Below are positions 1-9,293 of a stretch of 64,000 nt of DNA, piece by piece. The notes under the pieces are model-generated. The model did no database searches. It saw only the letters and a program-made list of their open reading frames with translations, and was not told the origin of the DNA. The translations under genes were made by a program, and so were the position numbers. The stretch's first letter is position 1, and each line of letters starts with the position of its first letter. This stretch comes from Clostridium drakei. Lineage in GTDB: Bacteria; Bacillota; Clostridia; Clostridiales; Clostridiaceae. The stretch lies in NCBI RefSeq assembly GCF_000633595.2, contig NZ_JIBU02000050.1:1-64000 (forward strand), written 5' to 3'.

Positions 1-1
1 T

Positions 2-88
2 GATGAACCACTTACCATATATCACGGAATAAAAGTTAAAATCCAAACTTCCACTGCACCTTTGCATCGTAATATGCTTAAAATGTAA
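2..88 (+). CDS. C-terminal end of an unidentified protein (partial)
   Basis: An open frame runs from the window edge to a TAA at 86-88 and encodes 28 residues beginning DEPLTIYHGIKVKIQ. The codons look coding-like and the frame is open from the first base, so this is probably the tail of a gene that starts outside the window. Nothing in the fragment identifies a family. It converges on the antiporter gene at 170-1171, and no clear hairpin terminator separates the two. Confidence 0.35.
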   Translation, partial: DEPLTIYHGIKVKIQTSTAPLHRNMLKM

Positions 89-169
89 TGTAAAACTTCA
101 TAGTGTTTCAAATACCAATAATGTGGTATTGCTGTAAGTTATATGATTTTTTATATAATGAAGATAAAA

Positions 170-1171
170 TTATATTCCACCTTTTATATAAAATATTCCT
201 ATAATGAATACAATATATAACACAGCATTAAATGATAATCTTTTTGCTGATAAGTGATGTCTTTTCAAGGTAGTCCATATTAATAAAATTGCTACAAAAG
301 TTATAATTGCTGAAATCATGAGGGATTTATCAAGCATCCATGGTGTAAAAATAATACCTAATGCACTTGGTACTGTAGCTTGAATCATCATAGACCCACT
401 AATATTTGAAAGAGCCAAGTTTTCTTTACCTTGTCTTACCCATATAACAGCATTTAAAGTTTCTGGTAATTCTGTTGCCACTGGACTCAATAGTAAAGAA
501 ACCATATGAGCTGGAATTCCAAGGGAAATACTTAAAGTACTTAAATTGTGTACAAACATTTGTGATCCAATAAAAATAAATATAAGTGATCCTATAGTTT
601 GAAGTAAAATTAATGATTTTTTAGGATTTTCACTTTTAGGACTGAATTTTAATGGTTCTAGTTCTCCAACAACCTCCACATTGTCACTATTCATTTCTCT
701 ATAAAAGTAAAGTCCATAAGCTAATAAAAATAAAATTCCAAGCCAAGGTTTTATTGCGAAGGCTACAAGACCTAATCCAATCTTAAATACAAAGATGCAC
801 ATAAACCAGACTTGATCTCTTGCTAATTTTTTGCCATCAAATTTAATATGATCACCAGCTCTCCTATTTCCACTAAACATAATTATACTGATTCCAACAA
901 CAGCATAAGCAATTGTGCTTAAAACAAGAGGACCTCCTAAAGCAGCACCAACACCAATATCCTTTTGACTTGAACTTGCTCCAAATACTACAGCTATGAA
1001 TGTAACAATACTTTCAGGTAAAGCAGTACCAAAGGCTGCTAAAACTGAACCTACAGCACTTTGAGAAATATTGAAGGCTTTGCCTACCCATTCAATTCCA
1101 TTTACAAATAGTTCGCAACTAAAATAAATTAAAAGTGCTGCAGAAATCATTACTAAAATAGTTATTATCAT
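170..1171 (-). CDS. Sodium/calcium (CaCA family) antiporter, YrbG-like
   Basis: This 333-aa, very hydrophobic protein has about ten predicted membrane segments in two halves. Each half carries a CaCA-type acidic motif: GTALPES near residues 48-54, and SPVATELPETLNA in the second half. The family exchanges Ca2+ or a related cation for Na+ or H+ across the cytoplasmic membrane. A polar loop near residues 155-180 links the halves. The ATG is preceded by GAGGAGG at good spacing. The gene is read as a single transcript through a yybP-ykoY riboswitch and terminator, so Mn2+ export or protection against Mn2+ overload is a more likely role than Ca2+ export. The substrate is inferred from that context and not from residues in the protein. 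Confidence 0.85.
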   Translation of the reverse strand: MIITILVMISAALLIYFSCELFVNGIEWVGKAFNISQSAVGSVLAAFGTALPESIVTFIAVVFGASSSQKDIGVGAALGGPLVLSTIAYAVVGISIIMFSGNRRAGDHIKFDGKKLARDQVWFMCIFVFKIGLGLVAFAIKPWLGILFLLAYGLYFYREMNSDNVEVVGELEPLKFSPKSENPKKSLILLQTIGSLIFIFIGSQMFVHNLSTLSISLGIPAHMVSLLLSPVATELPETLNAVIWVRQGKENLALSNISGSMMIQATVPSALGIIFTPWMLDKSLMISAIITFVAILLIWTTLKRHHLSAKRLSFNAVLYIVFIIGIFYIKGGI

Positions 1172-1189
1172 TTTTTCTCCTCCTCAAAA

Positions 1190-1238
1190 TAAAAAAATAA
1201 AAGACCTTTGGCGTATTAGAAAAACACGCCAAAAGTCT
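1190..1238 (-). terminator. Riboswitch-controlled intrinsic terminator
   Basis: On the minus strand a 13-bp stem (AGACTTTTGGCGT at 1237-1225 with ACGCCAAAGGTCT at 1214-1202) is followed by a T-rich run. It lies between the aptamer and the antiporter RBS. Its 5' arm overlaps the 3' strand of the aptamer P1 helix, so the two structures exclude each other. Ligand binding should therefore favour read-through, giving an ON switch. Confidence 0.85.
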
Positions 1239-1312
1239 CGTTTCGCATTTTGCGGATACTGCCAGGCTCATCACCAATATGTTGACAATATCTATCAAAC
1301 TACTCCCTTTTG
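1230..1312 (-). promoter_or_regulatory. yybP-ykoY family riboswitch (Mn2+ sensor)
   Basis: Read on the minus strand, the element starts CAAAAGGGAGTAG (1312-1300). It continues through GTCAACATAT and GCCTGGCAGT segments and closes with ACGAGACTTTTG (1241-1230). The GGGAGUAG opening and GAGACUUUUG close are hallmarks of the yybP-ykoY class, and the CAAAAG/CUUUUG ends form P1. Members of this class bind Mn2+ and commonly control metal exporters. Position, orientation and the adjoining terminator all fit control of the downstream antiporter. Confidence 0.85.
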
Positions 1313-1446
1313 TAAATATGTATTTATAAAGTATACTAAATTCATTTTATTATGTCAACAAGCTAGTTTTATTTAGAAGCTACAAAGGCAATAATAGATT
1401 ATTTCTTAGGTATCTCTCCAAAAGAAACAATTCTTTAATTTTAGTT

Positions 1447-1480
1447 TATATACCTTGTTTATACATGAACAAGGTATATA
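1447..1480. terminator. Perfect 13-bp hairpin, probable terminator
   Basis: A 13-bp perfect inverted repeat around ATACCTTGTT/AACAAGGTAT with an 8-nt loop lies just after the stop of the small minus-strand ORF at 1493-1717. The flanking T-run is poor, so its strength as a terminator is uncertain. Confidence 0.5.
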
Positions 1481-1492
1481 GTTTATAAATTT

Positions 1493-1717
1493 TTATGAAA
1501 CATCAGTGTTTTTATCATCTTGCAATCCATTCATATCTTTTATTGTTTCTGTTTTTTCATTTAAATTATTATCACTTTCTATACCTTGATTATTGATTTG
1601 TGTTAACTCATTTATAGGTGATATTGCGAAACTAAATGCACCCATATTTGCTGCCTGAGCAATAGAATTTTGAAAATAGTTTTCAAAGTTATCTAAATCT
1701 CTTGTATCCTTTGACAT
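1493..1717 (-). CDS. Small hypothetical protein (74 aa)
   Basis: The frame stays open upstream, but the start is best placed at the ATG at 1717, which has AGAGGTGAG at the right distance. The product begins MSKDTRDLDNFENYFQNSI and is polar, rich in Asn, Gln, Asp and Glu, with no membrane segment and no cysteine. A short region (AQAANMGAFSFAISPINEL) is less polar. The C-terminal third is acidic and probably disordered. I do not recognise the family. It stands alone between the riboswitch-controlled antiporter and the ABC exporter, and a hairpin follows its stop codon. Confidence 0.55.
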   Translation of the reverse strand: MSKDTRDLDNFENYFQNSIAQAANMGAFSFAISPINELTQINNQGIESDNNLNEKTETIKDMNGLQDDKNTDVS

Positions 1718-2111
1718 AATCTCACCTCTTTTAAATTTAGTTTTTACAAAATGAACTATATTATTCGGTAATAATTTTAAACGCTGTATACTATATATTT
1801 TTGAATTTCTATGTGTTGAATTTAGCAAATCAAGTGATTCTTAGACTCAGGTTGAGTTTGCTTATGGAATATGTATTAACAAAGCAGAACTCATGAAATA
1901 TCATTTAGGCATTTTACCCATCTGAGTCTTAAAAGAACTTATACAGGGGTGTATCAGCTGTTAGCTCACATTTAAATAGGATTGGTAGCCATCGGATAAA
2001 ATTTTTCATATGGGAAATCATATATAAAGTGAAATAAATTCTGTCTATATATATGAAATGAAGGTGTTTAAATAAATACAAGAAATTAAAAAGTAGGGGG
2101 TAGATACAATA
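1718..2111. other. Intergenic region with scattered decayed coding traces
   Basis: No intact ORF with an RBS was found here. Weak plus-strand segments with several stops (for example one reading TYTGVYQLLAHI near 1935-1975) suggest an eroded gene, but I cannot assign it. A short inverted repeat pairs CTTAGACTCAG near 1841 with CTGAGTCTTAA near 1922. The promoter of the ABC exporter operon is presumably in the last 100 bases. Confidence 0.3.
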
Positions 2112-4361
2112 GTGCTTAGATTATTAAAATATTTAAAACCATTTATTGGACTTATTATTGCTGCTATAGCATTACTATTTGTTCAGGCAATGTGCGATTT
2201 GGCACTGCCAGACTATATGTCTAATATAGTAAATGTAGGTATACAACAAGGTGGAATTGAAAATGCAGTACCTCAGGCTGTAAGAAAGAGTGAAATGGAT
2301 AAGCTTACATTATTTATTTTTGGAAAAGACAAAGATACAGTTATGAGTAATTATGTATTTGTAGACAAATCAAGTAAAGATTATGTCAAGTATATTAAAG
2401 AATATCCTGTTATTTTAAGTGAACCAATTTACGTACTTAAGAGTGTAAGCAATACAGAAATTGATAAGTTAAATCCAATTATAGGCAAAGCACTTCTCAC
2501 GGTTTCAGGTATTGATAATATGAAGAATGATGCAAAGGGTGGTGTAATTAATTTTAATGGAAGGAAACTTCCTGTAAATACAAATTTATTTGCTTTGTTT
2601 GGAAAATTACCTGAAGATCAACGTGGAAAAATCATGGAAGAAGGAGCAAAGAAGTTCACGGCTTTAGGAGATAAGATGATTGTTCAGGTTGCTGCTAGCT
2701 CAGTAAAAGCTGAATACAGAGCTTTGGGAATTAATACAGATAAAATTCAAAATAGCTATATAATTAACATTGGAGTCAAAATGATTTTAATATCTCTTTT
2801 AAGTGCAGTGTGCATCGTAGCTGTTGGTTTTTTTGCAGCTAGAACTGCTGCAGGACTTTCAAGGAATTTAAGAAGTAGAATATTTACGAAAGTTCAAAGT
2901 TTTTCAAATGCTGAGATAAATAAGTTTTCTACAGCTTCGCTTATTACAAGAACTACTAATGATATTACTCAAATTCAGATGCTTATTGTTATAATGATAA
3001 GAATGATATTTTATGCTCCTATTATAGGTATTGGAGGTGTTATAAAGGCTATGTCTCGAAGTACTTCTATGTCCTGGATTATTGCATTGGCAGTAGCAGC
3101 ACTTCTGATAATTATTATTACTGTGATTTTTGTTGCTATGCCAAAATTTAAGATTATACAAAAACTTATAGATAAACTAAATCTTGTTACTAGAGAAAAT
3201 CTTTCAGGTATCATGGTAGTAAGAGCCTTTAATACTCAAAAATTTGAAGAAGAAAGGTTTGATAAGGCGAATAAGGATCTCACTGATACAAACTTGTTTG
3301 TAAACCGTGTAATGGTAATCTTATTTCCTTTCATGATGCTTATAATGAATGGTGTAACAGTACTAATTGTTTGGGTTGGCGCTCACCAGATCGCAAATTC
3401 CAGTATGCAGGTTGGAGATATGATGGCCTTTATGCAGTATGCTATGCAGATTTTATTTGCATTTCTTATGATGTCTTTTATGTTTATTATGATACCCAGA
3501 GCGTCTGTAGCTGGACAGCGTATAGTAGAAGTTTTGGAAACAGACACCGTAATAAATGATCCTAAATTACCAAAGAATTTTGACAACAATTTAAAAGGCA
3601 TTTTAGAGTTTAACAATGTTTCTTTTAGATATCCTGGGGCAGAAGAAGATGTACTTAAGAATATTAGCTTTAAAGCCTTACCCGGACAGACAACAGCTAT
3701 TATCGGGCCTACTGGCTCGGGTAAAACTACACTCATTAGTTTAGTACCAAGGTTTTATGATGTAACAGATGGTCAGCTTCTTGTAGATGGTGTTGATGTA
3801 CGAGAGGTTACTCAATATGATTTAAGGGATAAGATTGGTTATGTTCCTCAAAAAGGCAATTTATTCAGTGGTACTATAGAATCTAACTTGAGGTATGCAA
3901 AACAAAATTCAACAGAAGAAGATCTAAGAAAAGCTTCAGAGATAGCTCAGGCTATGGAATTTATAAATGATAAGCCTGATGGTTTTAAAACAGAAATTTC
4001 ACAAGGAGGAACTAATGTTTCTGGAGGGCAGAAGCAGAGACTGGCTATTGCCCGTGCTCTTGTAAAAAAACCAGAGATCTTTATATTTGATGACAGTTTT
4101 TCAGCACTTGATTTTAAAACTGATGCTGCACTTAGAAAAGCACTTAAATCCAAGACTAGTTCTACAACAGTGATAATTGTAGCCCAAAGAATTGCAACTA
4201 TAAAAAATGCTGAACAGATAATAGTTCTTGATGAAGGCAAAATAGTAGGTACGGGTACTCATAAACAGCTTATGGACACATGTGAGACCTATAAAGAAAT
4301 TGCTTTGTCGCAGCTTTCGAAGGAGGAGTTAGCATTAGTGGGAAAAACAATAAATCTGTAA
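2112..4361 (+). CDS. ABC exporter half-transporter, degenerate-site subunit
   Basis: This 749-aa protein has an N-terminal six-helix exporter domain and a C-terminal ATPase. About 190 residues lie between the first membrane helix (residues ~12-32) and the second (~222-242), forming a large extracytoplasmic insert typical of YheI/LmrC-type clostridial subunits. The ATPase shows Walker A GPTGSGKT, signature VSGGQKQR and Walker B FIFDDSFSALD. In the last, the catalytic Glu is Asp, which marks the degenerate site of a heterodimeric exporter. The start is GTG, preceded by AGGGGGTAG. The partner subunit follows immediately. The substrate is probably a drug or lipid-like molecule, but the sequence does not fix it. 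Confidence 0.9.
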   Translation: MLRLLKYLKPFIGLIIAAIALLFVQAMCDLALPDYMSNIVNVGIQQGGIENAVPQAVRKSEMDKLTLFIFGKDKDTVMSNYVFVDKSSKDYVKYIKEYPVILSEPIYVLKSVSNTEIDKLNPIIGKALLTVSGIDNMKNDAKGGVINFNGRKLPVNTNLFALFGKLPEDQRGKIMEEGAKKFTALGDKMIVQVAASSVKAEYRALGINTDKIQNSYIINIGVKMILISLLSAVCIVAVGFFAARTAAGLSRNLRSRIFTKVQSFSNAEINKFSTASLITRTTNDITQIQMLIVIMIRMIFYAPIIGIGGVIKAMSRSTSMSWIIALAVAALLIIIITVIFVAMPKFKIIQKLIDKLNLVTRENLSGIMVVRAFNTQKFEEERFDKANKDLTDTNLFVNRVMVILFPFMMLIMNGVTVLIVWVGAHQIANSSMQVGDMMAFMQYAMQILFAFLMMSFMFIMIPRASVAGQRIVEVLETDTVINDPKLPKNFDNNLKGILEFNNVSFRYPGAEEDVLKNISFKALPGQTTAIIGPTGSGKTTLISLVPRFYDVTDGQLLVDGVDVREVTQYDLRDKIGYVPQKGNLFSGTIESNLRYAKQNSTEEDLRKASEIAQAMEFINDKPDGFKTEISQGGTNVSGGQKQRLAIARALVKKPEIFIFDDSFSALDFKTDAALRKALKSKTSSTTVIIVAQRIATIKNAEQIIVLDEGKIVGTGTHKQLMDTCETYKEIALSQLSKEELALVGKTINL

Positions 4362-4399
4362 ACTCTGAAGGTAGAAAACATCGAGGTCCGGGTGGTCCA

Positions 4400-6214
4400 A
4401 TGGCTATGATGAAGGGTGAAAAGGCTCGCGATTTTAAGGGCACAATGAGTAAGTTAATCAAATACTTAAATGTTTATAAAGTATCAATAATCATAGTATT
4501 TATTTTTGCAATAGTCAGTGCAGCTTTAAGTGTAGCAGGTCCTAAAATTTTGGGAAAGGCAACTACAAAGTTATTCGAAGGAATAATGGCTAAAATTGCG
4601 GGTACAGGAAATATTGACTTCGATTATATTAGAAATATAGTTATTATACTTATAGTACTATATTTGATAAGTGCTTTTTTTGCTTATATACAGGGGTGGA
4701 TTATGTCGAGTGTATCCATGAAGGTAAGCTATAATATGAGAAAGGAACTTTCAAAGAAAATTAATAAAATGCCTCTTAAATATTTTGACAGTACAAATTA
4801 TGGTGAAGTATTATCTCGTGTTACAAATGATGTTGATACATTAAGTCAGACACTTAACCAGAGCTTGGGACAGATAATTACATCAGTAACTACTGTAATT
4901 GGAGTTCTTGTAATGATGCTTACAATTAGCTGGCAACTTACTCTTGTAGCGCTTGTTATGATTCCGATATCTTTTTTTCTTATAATATTTATTGTAAAGA
5001 ATTCTCAAAAATTTTTTAAACAGCAGCAGGATTATCTGGGAAATGTAAATGGACATATTGAAGAAATGTATAGTGGACACTTAGTAATGAAGGCTTTTAA
5101 TGGAGAGAAAAAAAGTGTTGAAAAGTTTGACAAATTAAATAGAAGGCTTTTCAGCTCAGCATGGAAGTCACAGTTTTTAACAAGTATAATGATGCCACTT
5201 ATGAATTTTGTAGGTAATCTAGGTTATGTTGGAGTATGTATACTAGGTGGATATCTAGCTGTAAAAGGAAGTATTTCTGTTGGGGATATTCAAGCCTTTA
5301 TACAATATGTACGTCAATTTACACAGCCTATTTCACAGATTGCCAATATATCCAATATACTTCAACAGACTGCTGCATCAGCTGAGAGAGTATTTGAATT
5401 TTTAGCAGAGGAAGAAGAAGTGCCTGAAGCCTCTAACCCTGTAAATCCTGAAAATGTAGATGGAAGTGTAGAGTTTAAGAATGTGCATTTTGGATATAAA
5501 TCTAAGACTACAGTTATAAATGATTTTTCAGTTAAAGTTAGAGAAGGACAGAGGGTTGCAATTGTTGGACCAACAGGCGCAGGCAAGACTACCATGATAA
5601 AACTTCTTATGCGATTTTATGATGTAACTAAAGGTGAAATATTGATTGATGAACATGATATAAGAAATTTTACACGTGAAGGGTTGCGTTCAATGTTTGG
5701 AATGGTCCTTCAAGATACATGGCTGTATAATGGCACTATAATGGAGAACATAAGGTATGGAAAACTTGATGCAAGTGATGAAGAGGTCAAAAAAGCAGCA
5801 AGAGCAGCTCATGTGGATAGCTTTGTACATACTCTTCCAGATGGTTATAATATGGTTCTTAATGAAGAAGCAAGTAATGTATCTCAAGGACAAAAACAGC
5901 TTTTGACAATTGCAAGAGCTATTCTTTCAAATCCAAAGATACTTATTCTTGATGAAGCTACAAGTTCCGTTGATACTCGTACAGAAATACAAATTCAAAA
6001 AGCTATGAATAATCTTATGAAAAACCGAACTAGCTTCATAATAGCTCATAGGCTATCAACTGTTCGTGATGCTGATCTAATACTTTTTATGAAACATGGT
6101 GATATTGTTGAGCAAGGAACTCACGAAGAATTGCTTCACAATGAAGGCTTTTATGCTAGCCTTTACAATAGCCAATTTGAATTATCTGAAATGGTAATAG
6201 ATGATAATCTTTAA
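4400..6214 (+). CDS. ABC exporter half-transporter, catalytic-site partner
   Basis: This 604-aa protein has six membrane helices and a C-terminal ATPase with Walker A GPTGAGKT, signature NVSQGQKQLL and Walker B ILILDEATSSVD with an intact catalytic Glu. The altered signature here and the Asp in the neighbour's Walker B together make one degenerate and one competent composite site, as in BmrCD or LmrCD. The conventional ATG at 4400 has only a weak RBS. The frame remains open and family-like upstream (KHRGPGGPMAMM) back to an ATT at 4334, which has a strong AAGGAGGAG about 7 bases before it and overlaps the end of the upstream gene. True initiation may therefore be at that AUU. A terminator follows the stop. 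Confidence 0.88.
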   Translation: MAMMKGEKARDFKGTMSKLIKYLNVYKVSIIIVFIFAIVSAALSVAGPKILGKATTKLFEGIMAKIAGTGNIDFDYIRNIVIILIVLYLISAFFAYIQGWIMSSVSMKVSYNMRKELSKKINKMPLKYFDSTNYGEVLSRVTNDVDTLSQTLNQSLGQIITSVTTVIGVLVMMLTISWQLTLVALVMIPISFFLIIFIVKNSQKFFKQQQDYLGNVNGHIEEMYSGHLVMKAFNGEKKSVEKFDKLNRRLFSSAWKSQFLTSIMMPLMNFVGNLGYVGVCILGGYLAVKGSISVGDIQAFIQYVRQFTQPISQIANISNILQQTAASAERVFEFLAEEEEVPEASNPVNPENVDGSVEFKNVHFGYKSKTTVINDFSVKVREGQRVAIVGPTGAGKTTMIKLLMRFYDVTKGEILIDEHDIRNFTREGLRSMFGMVLQDTWLYNGTIMENIRYGKLDASDEEVKKAARAAHVDSFVHTLPDGYNMVLNEEASNVSQGQKQLLTIARAILSNPKILILDEATSSVDTRTEIQIQKAMNNLMKNRTSFIIAHRLSTVRDADLILFMKHGDIVEQGTHEELLHNEGFYASLYNSQFELSEMVIDDNL

Positions 6215-6247
6215 AATTATATTTAAGCAGTTATTTTATATAATAGT

Positions 6248-6280
6248 AACATTGCGAAGCAAAGCCTCGCAATGTTTTTT
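6248..6280 (+). terminator. Intrinsic terminator of the ABC exporter operon
   Basis: AACATTGCGA (6248-6257) pairs perfectly with TCGCAATGTT (6267-6276), followed by a T-run. It separates the exporter genes from the convergent minus-strand gene at 6300-6863. Confidence 0.85.
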
Positions 6281-6299
6281 AAACTATGAAATTTGATAA

Positions 6300-6863
6300 T
6301 TAATATATTCCATAATCTAATATGCATAGTTCTCTATTTTCATCATATCCAAAGGTACTTAGTTTTGAAAATTCATGCTGCACAGCAGCAGATTCAAATA
6401 CTAGATTTTCTTTAAAACTATCAAGAAGGGATAAAAATGCATTACTGTTAGCAAAAGAGTTGCCCTCTTTAATGTGAGAATATATGGTATCAGGACAATC
6501 ATCGTTTTTAGCTAAAGGAACCACGGGTTTGTGTATGGTTAAATATATAAACTTACTTTTATATATGGCATAAACAGGACAAAGTATTTTTTTAAATGGC
6601 ATTATAGAACCATCTTCGGAATGATATAAATTAAATTCATTAATACATTGTTCAGCACCAAAAGGTAAACCATTTAAGGTTGAGTCAGAAGATGTTTTTA
6701 TTATTAGATTATCCACTAAATATACACATCTAGCACTGCGTGCAATAAGGTTTTTTCTATTTAGTTGTTTCATGAGTTTTTTACTTATTATTTTATTCTC
6801 ACCTAGGTGCATATTATAGTTATCTTTTAAGTATTTTTCAACTTGAGCTAAATTGTAATCCAT
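6300..6863 (-). CDS. Unrecognised protein with weak kinase-like layout (187 aa)
   Basis: The start was placed at the ATG at 6863 because GGAGGTG precedes it at the right spacing; the open frame begins 12 codons earlier. I do not recognise the family. The order of segments faintly recalls a minimal protein-kinase-like fold: a basic strand NLIIKTSS, an acidic helix INEFNLYH, a hydrophobic strand plus hinge-like FIYLTIHKPVVP, and a C-terminal CILDYGIY resembling a DFG strand. There is no HRD-type catalytic loop and no glycine-rich loop, so catalysis is doubtful. There are no membrane segments. It is a single gene convergent with the ABC operon. Confidence 0.55.
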   Translation of the reverse strand: MDYNLAQVEKYLKDNYNMHLGENKIISKKLMKQLNRKNLIARSARCVYLVDNLIIKTSSDSTLNGLPFGAEQCINEFNLYHSEDGSIMPFKKILCPVYAIYKSKFIYLTIHKPVVPLAKNDDCPDTIYSHIKEGNSFANSNAFLSLLDSFKENLVFESAAVQHEFSKLSTFGYDENRELCILDYGIY

Positions 6864-7339
6864 AAAACACCTCCGTTTAAGAAAAAAATGACCAAACAAA
6901 AATAAATAAATTCAATTATTACAATATTCTATAATAAATAATATAATATGTATCGCCAAATGTCTAGATGTTTTATGTAGAAAATTTAATTAATATGAGA
7001 AAATACATTGAATTATGATTCTAAATTTATAATATTATGTATTTATTATAGGTATTATATTTATAATTTGATTTTGTATATTGAATATAACATATTTATT
7101 ATATTCAATATGTTTTAAAGAAAGTAGAAGGTTTTAGAATATTATAAATAAAAATCTTAAATTTGAAAAGTTATGTGTAAACTTGTATAATAAAGGAAAG
7201 AATTTTAATATGCATATGTTTAAATGGAAGTATGTGAATTTCTATAGCAATTGTAGAAAAAAATGCAGTTTTATGATATATTTATTTCATTAGAAATGAA
7301 AAATTTAAATTAAGTATGATAGAAAGAGAAGTGGAATTC
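6864..7339. other. AT-rich intergenic region before glnS
   Basis: No credible ORF was seen. No T-box leader is recognisable: the T-box specifier/antiterminator consensus is absent, so glnS does not appear to be T-box controlled. A 13-bp perfect inverted repeat lies at 7078-7090 and 7099-7111 (ATATTGAATATAA and its complement, 8-nt spacer). It could be an operator or simply an AT-rich palindrome. Confidence 0.4.
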
Positions 7340-9004
7340 ATGGAAGAAAATAACGTTAAGTCCAATTTTATTAAAAATATTATTACAGAAGACTTGGAAT
7401 CAGGAAAACATAAACAAATAGTTACTCGTTTTCCTCCAGAACCAAATGGATATTTACATATAGGCCATGCTAAATCTATAACATTGAATTTTGAGTTGGC
7501 AGATGAGTTTAATGGAAAAACTAATTTGCGTTTTGATGATACAAATCCTGTAAAGGAAGATACAGAATATGTAGAGTCTATAAAAGAGGATGTTAAATGG
7601 CTAGGTTTTGATTGGGATGCATTATATTTTGCTTCTGACTATTTTGATGAAATGTATAAGAGAGCTTTAGTACTTATTAAAAAGGGTAAAGCTTTTGTAT
7701 GTGATTTAACAGCAGAAGAAATAAGAGAGCATAGAGGAACTTTAACAAAACCAGGAGTAGAAAGTCCTTATAGAAATAGAACAATAGAAGAAAACCTAGA
7801 TTTATTTGAACGTATGAGAAGTGGTGAATTTAAGGATGGAGAAAAAGTTTTAAGAGCAAAAATTGATATGAGTTCGCCTAACATAAACATGAGGGATCCT
7901 GTAATTTATCGTATAGCTCATTCTACTCATCACAATACAGGAGACAAATGGTGTATATACCCTATGTACGATTTTGCACATCCTATTGAAGATGCTATTG
8001 AAGGAGTTACACATTCAATTTGTACTTTAGAGTTTGAAGATCATCGTCCTCTATATGATTGGGTAGTAAGAGAATGTGAAATGGAAGCACAACCAAGACA
8101 AATTGAATTTGCAAGATTGAATGTTACAAATACAGTTACAAGTAAGAGAAAACTAAAAAAATTAGTGGATGAAAAGTTTGTAGATGGATGGGATGATCCA
8201 CGTATGCCAACTATTGCAGGTATTAGAAGAAGAGGATATACTCCTGAATCCATTCGTAATTTCTGTAGAGAGATTGGAGTGGCAAAAGCCAGTAGTGTGG
8301 TAGATGAACAAATGCTAGAGCATTTTTTAAGAGAAGATTTAAAAGCAAAAGTTCCAGCTACTATGGCTGTTTTAAGACCACTAAAAGTTATTATAACAAA
8401 TTATCCAGAAGGTAAAGTAGAAATGCTTGAAGCTGAAAATAATTCTGAAAATGAAGCATTAGGAGTACGTCAAATTCCATTTTCAAGAGAGTTGTATATA
8501 GATCAAGAAGATTTTATAGAAAATCCTCCTAAGAAATACTTTAGATTATTTCCGGGAAATGAAGTAAGATTTAAAAATGCTTATTTTATAAAATGTAATG
8601 AAGTTGTAAAAGATGATGATGGTAATGTAGTAGAACTTCACTGTACTTATGATCCAGAAACAAAATGTGGAACAGGATTTACAGGAAGAAAGGTGAAGGG
8701 AACAATTCACTGGATAGATGCAAGTCACGCTCTTCCAGCAGAATTTAGATTATTCCAGCCTTTAATATTGGATGAAGAATCAGAAGAAGATGATGGAAAA
8801 GATTTCTTGGATAAGGTTAATCCAAATTCATTAGAAGTATTACAGGGATTTGTAGAAGAAAATATGAAGGGTGTAAAGCCACAAGAAAAATTCCAGTTTA
8901 TAAGAGTAGGATATTTTAATGTAGATGCTAAATACAGTACTGATGAGAAACCGGTACTTAATAGAATAGTATCATTAAAGAGTTCATTTAAAATAAAAAA
9001 ATAA
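7340..9004 (+). CDS. glnS: Glutaminyl-tRNA synthetase
   Basis: The protein charges tRNA-Gln with glutamine in the cytoplasm. The class I signature [12 protein letters not shown] lies near residue 40 and the KMSKS-like loop is VTSKRKL. The two acceptor/catalytic core motifs NLRFDDTNP and [13 protein letters not shown] are intact. The C-terminal third matches the two beta-barrel anticodon-binding domains, including GCTYDPET-like segments. The length of about 554 aa is normal for bacterial GlnS. The open frame begins at 7316, but the ATG at 7340 has the better purine-rich spacer and matches the usual N-terminus. A strong terminator follows. Confidence 0.95.
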   Translation: MEENNVKSNFIKNIITEDLESGKHKQIVTRFPPEPNGYLHIGHAKSITLNFELADEFNGKTNLRFDDTNPVKEDTEYVESIKEDVKWLGFDWDALYFASDYFDEMYKRALVLIKKGKAFVCDLTAEEIREHRGTLTKPGVESPYRNRTIEENLDLFERMRSGEFKDGEKVLRAKIDMSSPNINMRDPVIYRIAHSTHHNTGDKWCIYPMYDFAHPIEDAIEGVTHSICTLEFEDHRPLYDWVVRECEMEAQPRQIEFARLNVTNTVTSKRKLKKLVDEKFVDGWDDPRMPTIAGIRRRGYTPESIRNFCREIGVAKASSVVDEQMLEHFLREDLKAKVPATMAVLRPLKVIITNYPEGKVEMLEAENNSENEALGVRQIPFSRELYIDQEDFIENPPKKYFRLFPGNEVRFKNAYFIKCNEVVKDDDGNVVELHCTYDPETKCGTGFTGRKVKGTIHWIDASHALPAEFRLFQPLILDEESEEDDGKDFLDKVNPNSLEVLQGFVEENMKGVKPQEKFQFIRVGYFNVDAKYSTDEKPVLNRIVSLKSSFKIKK

Positions 9005-9083
9005 GTTAATGTGTATTTAAAAAATTACCTAAAGAGATTGAATTGTGTGAAACATTTGTAATTGATATGGTACTATGAAATTA

Positions 9084-9119
9084 AAACTCCTGTCCTTTAG
9101 TTAGGAATGGGAGTTTTTT
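9084..9119 (+). terminator. Intrinsic terminator after glnS
   Basis: AAACTCC-TG-TCCT pairs with AGGA-AT-GGGAGTTT, followed directly by a T-run at the 3' end. Confidence 0.85.
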
Positions 9120-9293
9120 ATTTGTGAAAAAATTGAAATTAGGAACAATTAATGTAACTATAATAAAATCAAGAAAGAAAGTTGTACAGTCACTTTCCAT
9201 GGCGGCTTAATATTTTTGCGTTTTCAACTATGGTAATACAAAGGTAAATGGGTATATTAGGGAAAATAGTGATTTTAGAAAAGGGTGATGTTA

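Noticed and set aside
1835-2040. Short peptide traces such as TYTGVYQLLAHI that hint at a decayed gene
   Set aside because: Several stops interrupt every frame and the similarity to any family (I considered the DUF123 GIY-YIG group) is too weak to call.
2904-3736. Minus-strand and shifted-frame ORFs opposite the first ABC exporter
   Set aside because: They lie inside a full-length conserved gene, lack RBSs and have low-complexity composition; they are shadows of the coding strand.
6864-7339. Possible T-box leader for glnS
   Set aside because: No T-box sequence, specifier loop or terminator/antiterminator pair is recognisable before glnS.
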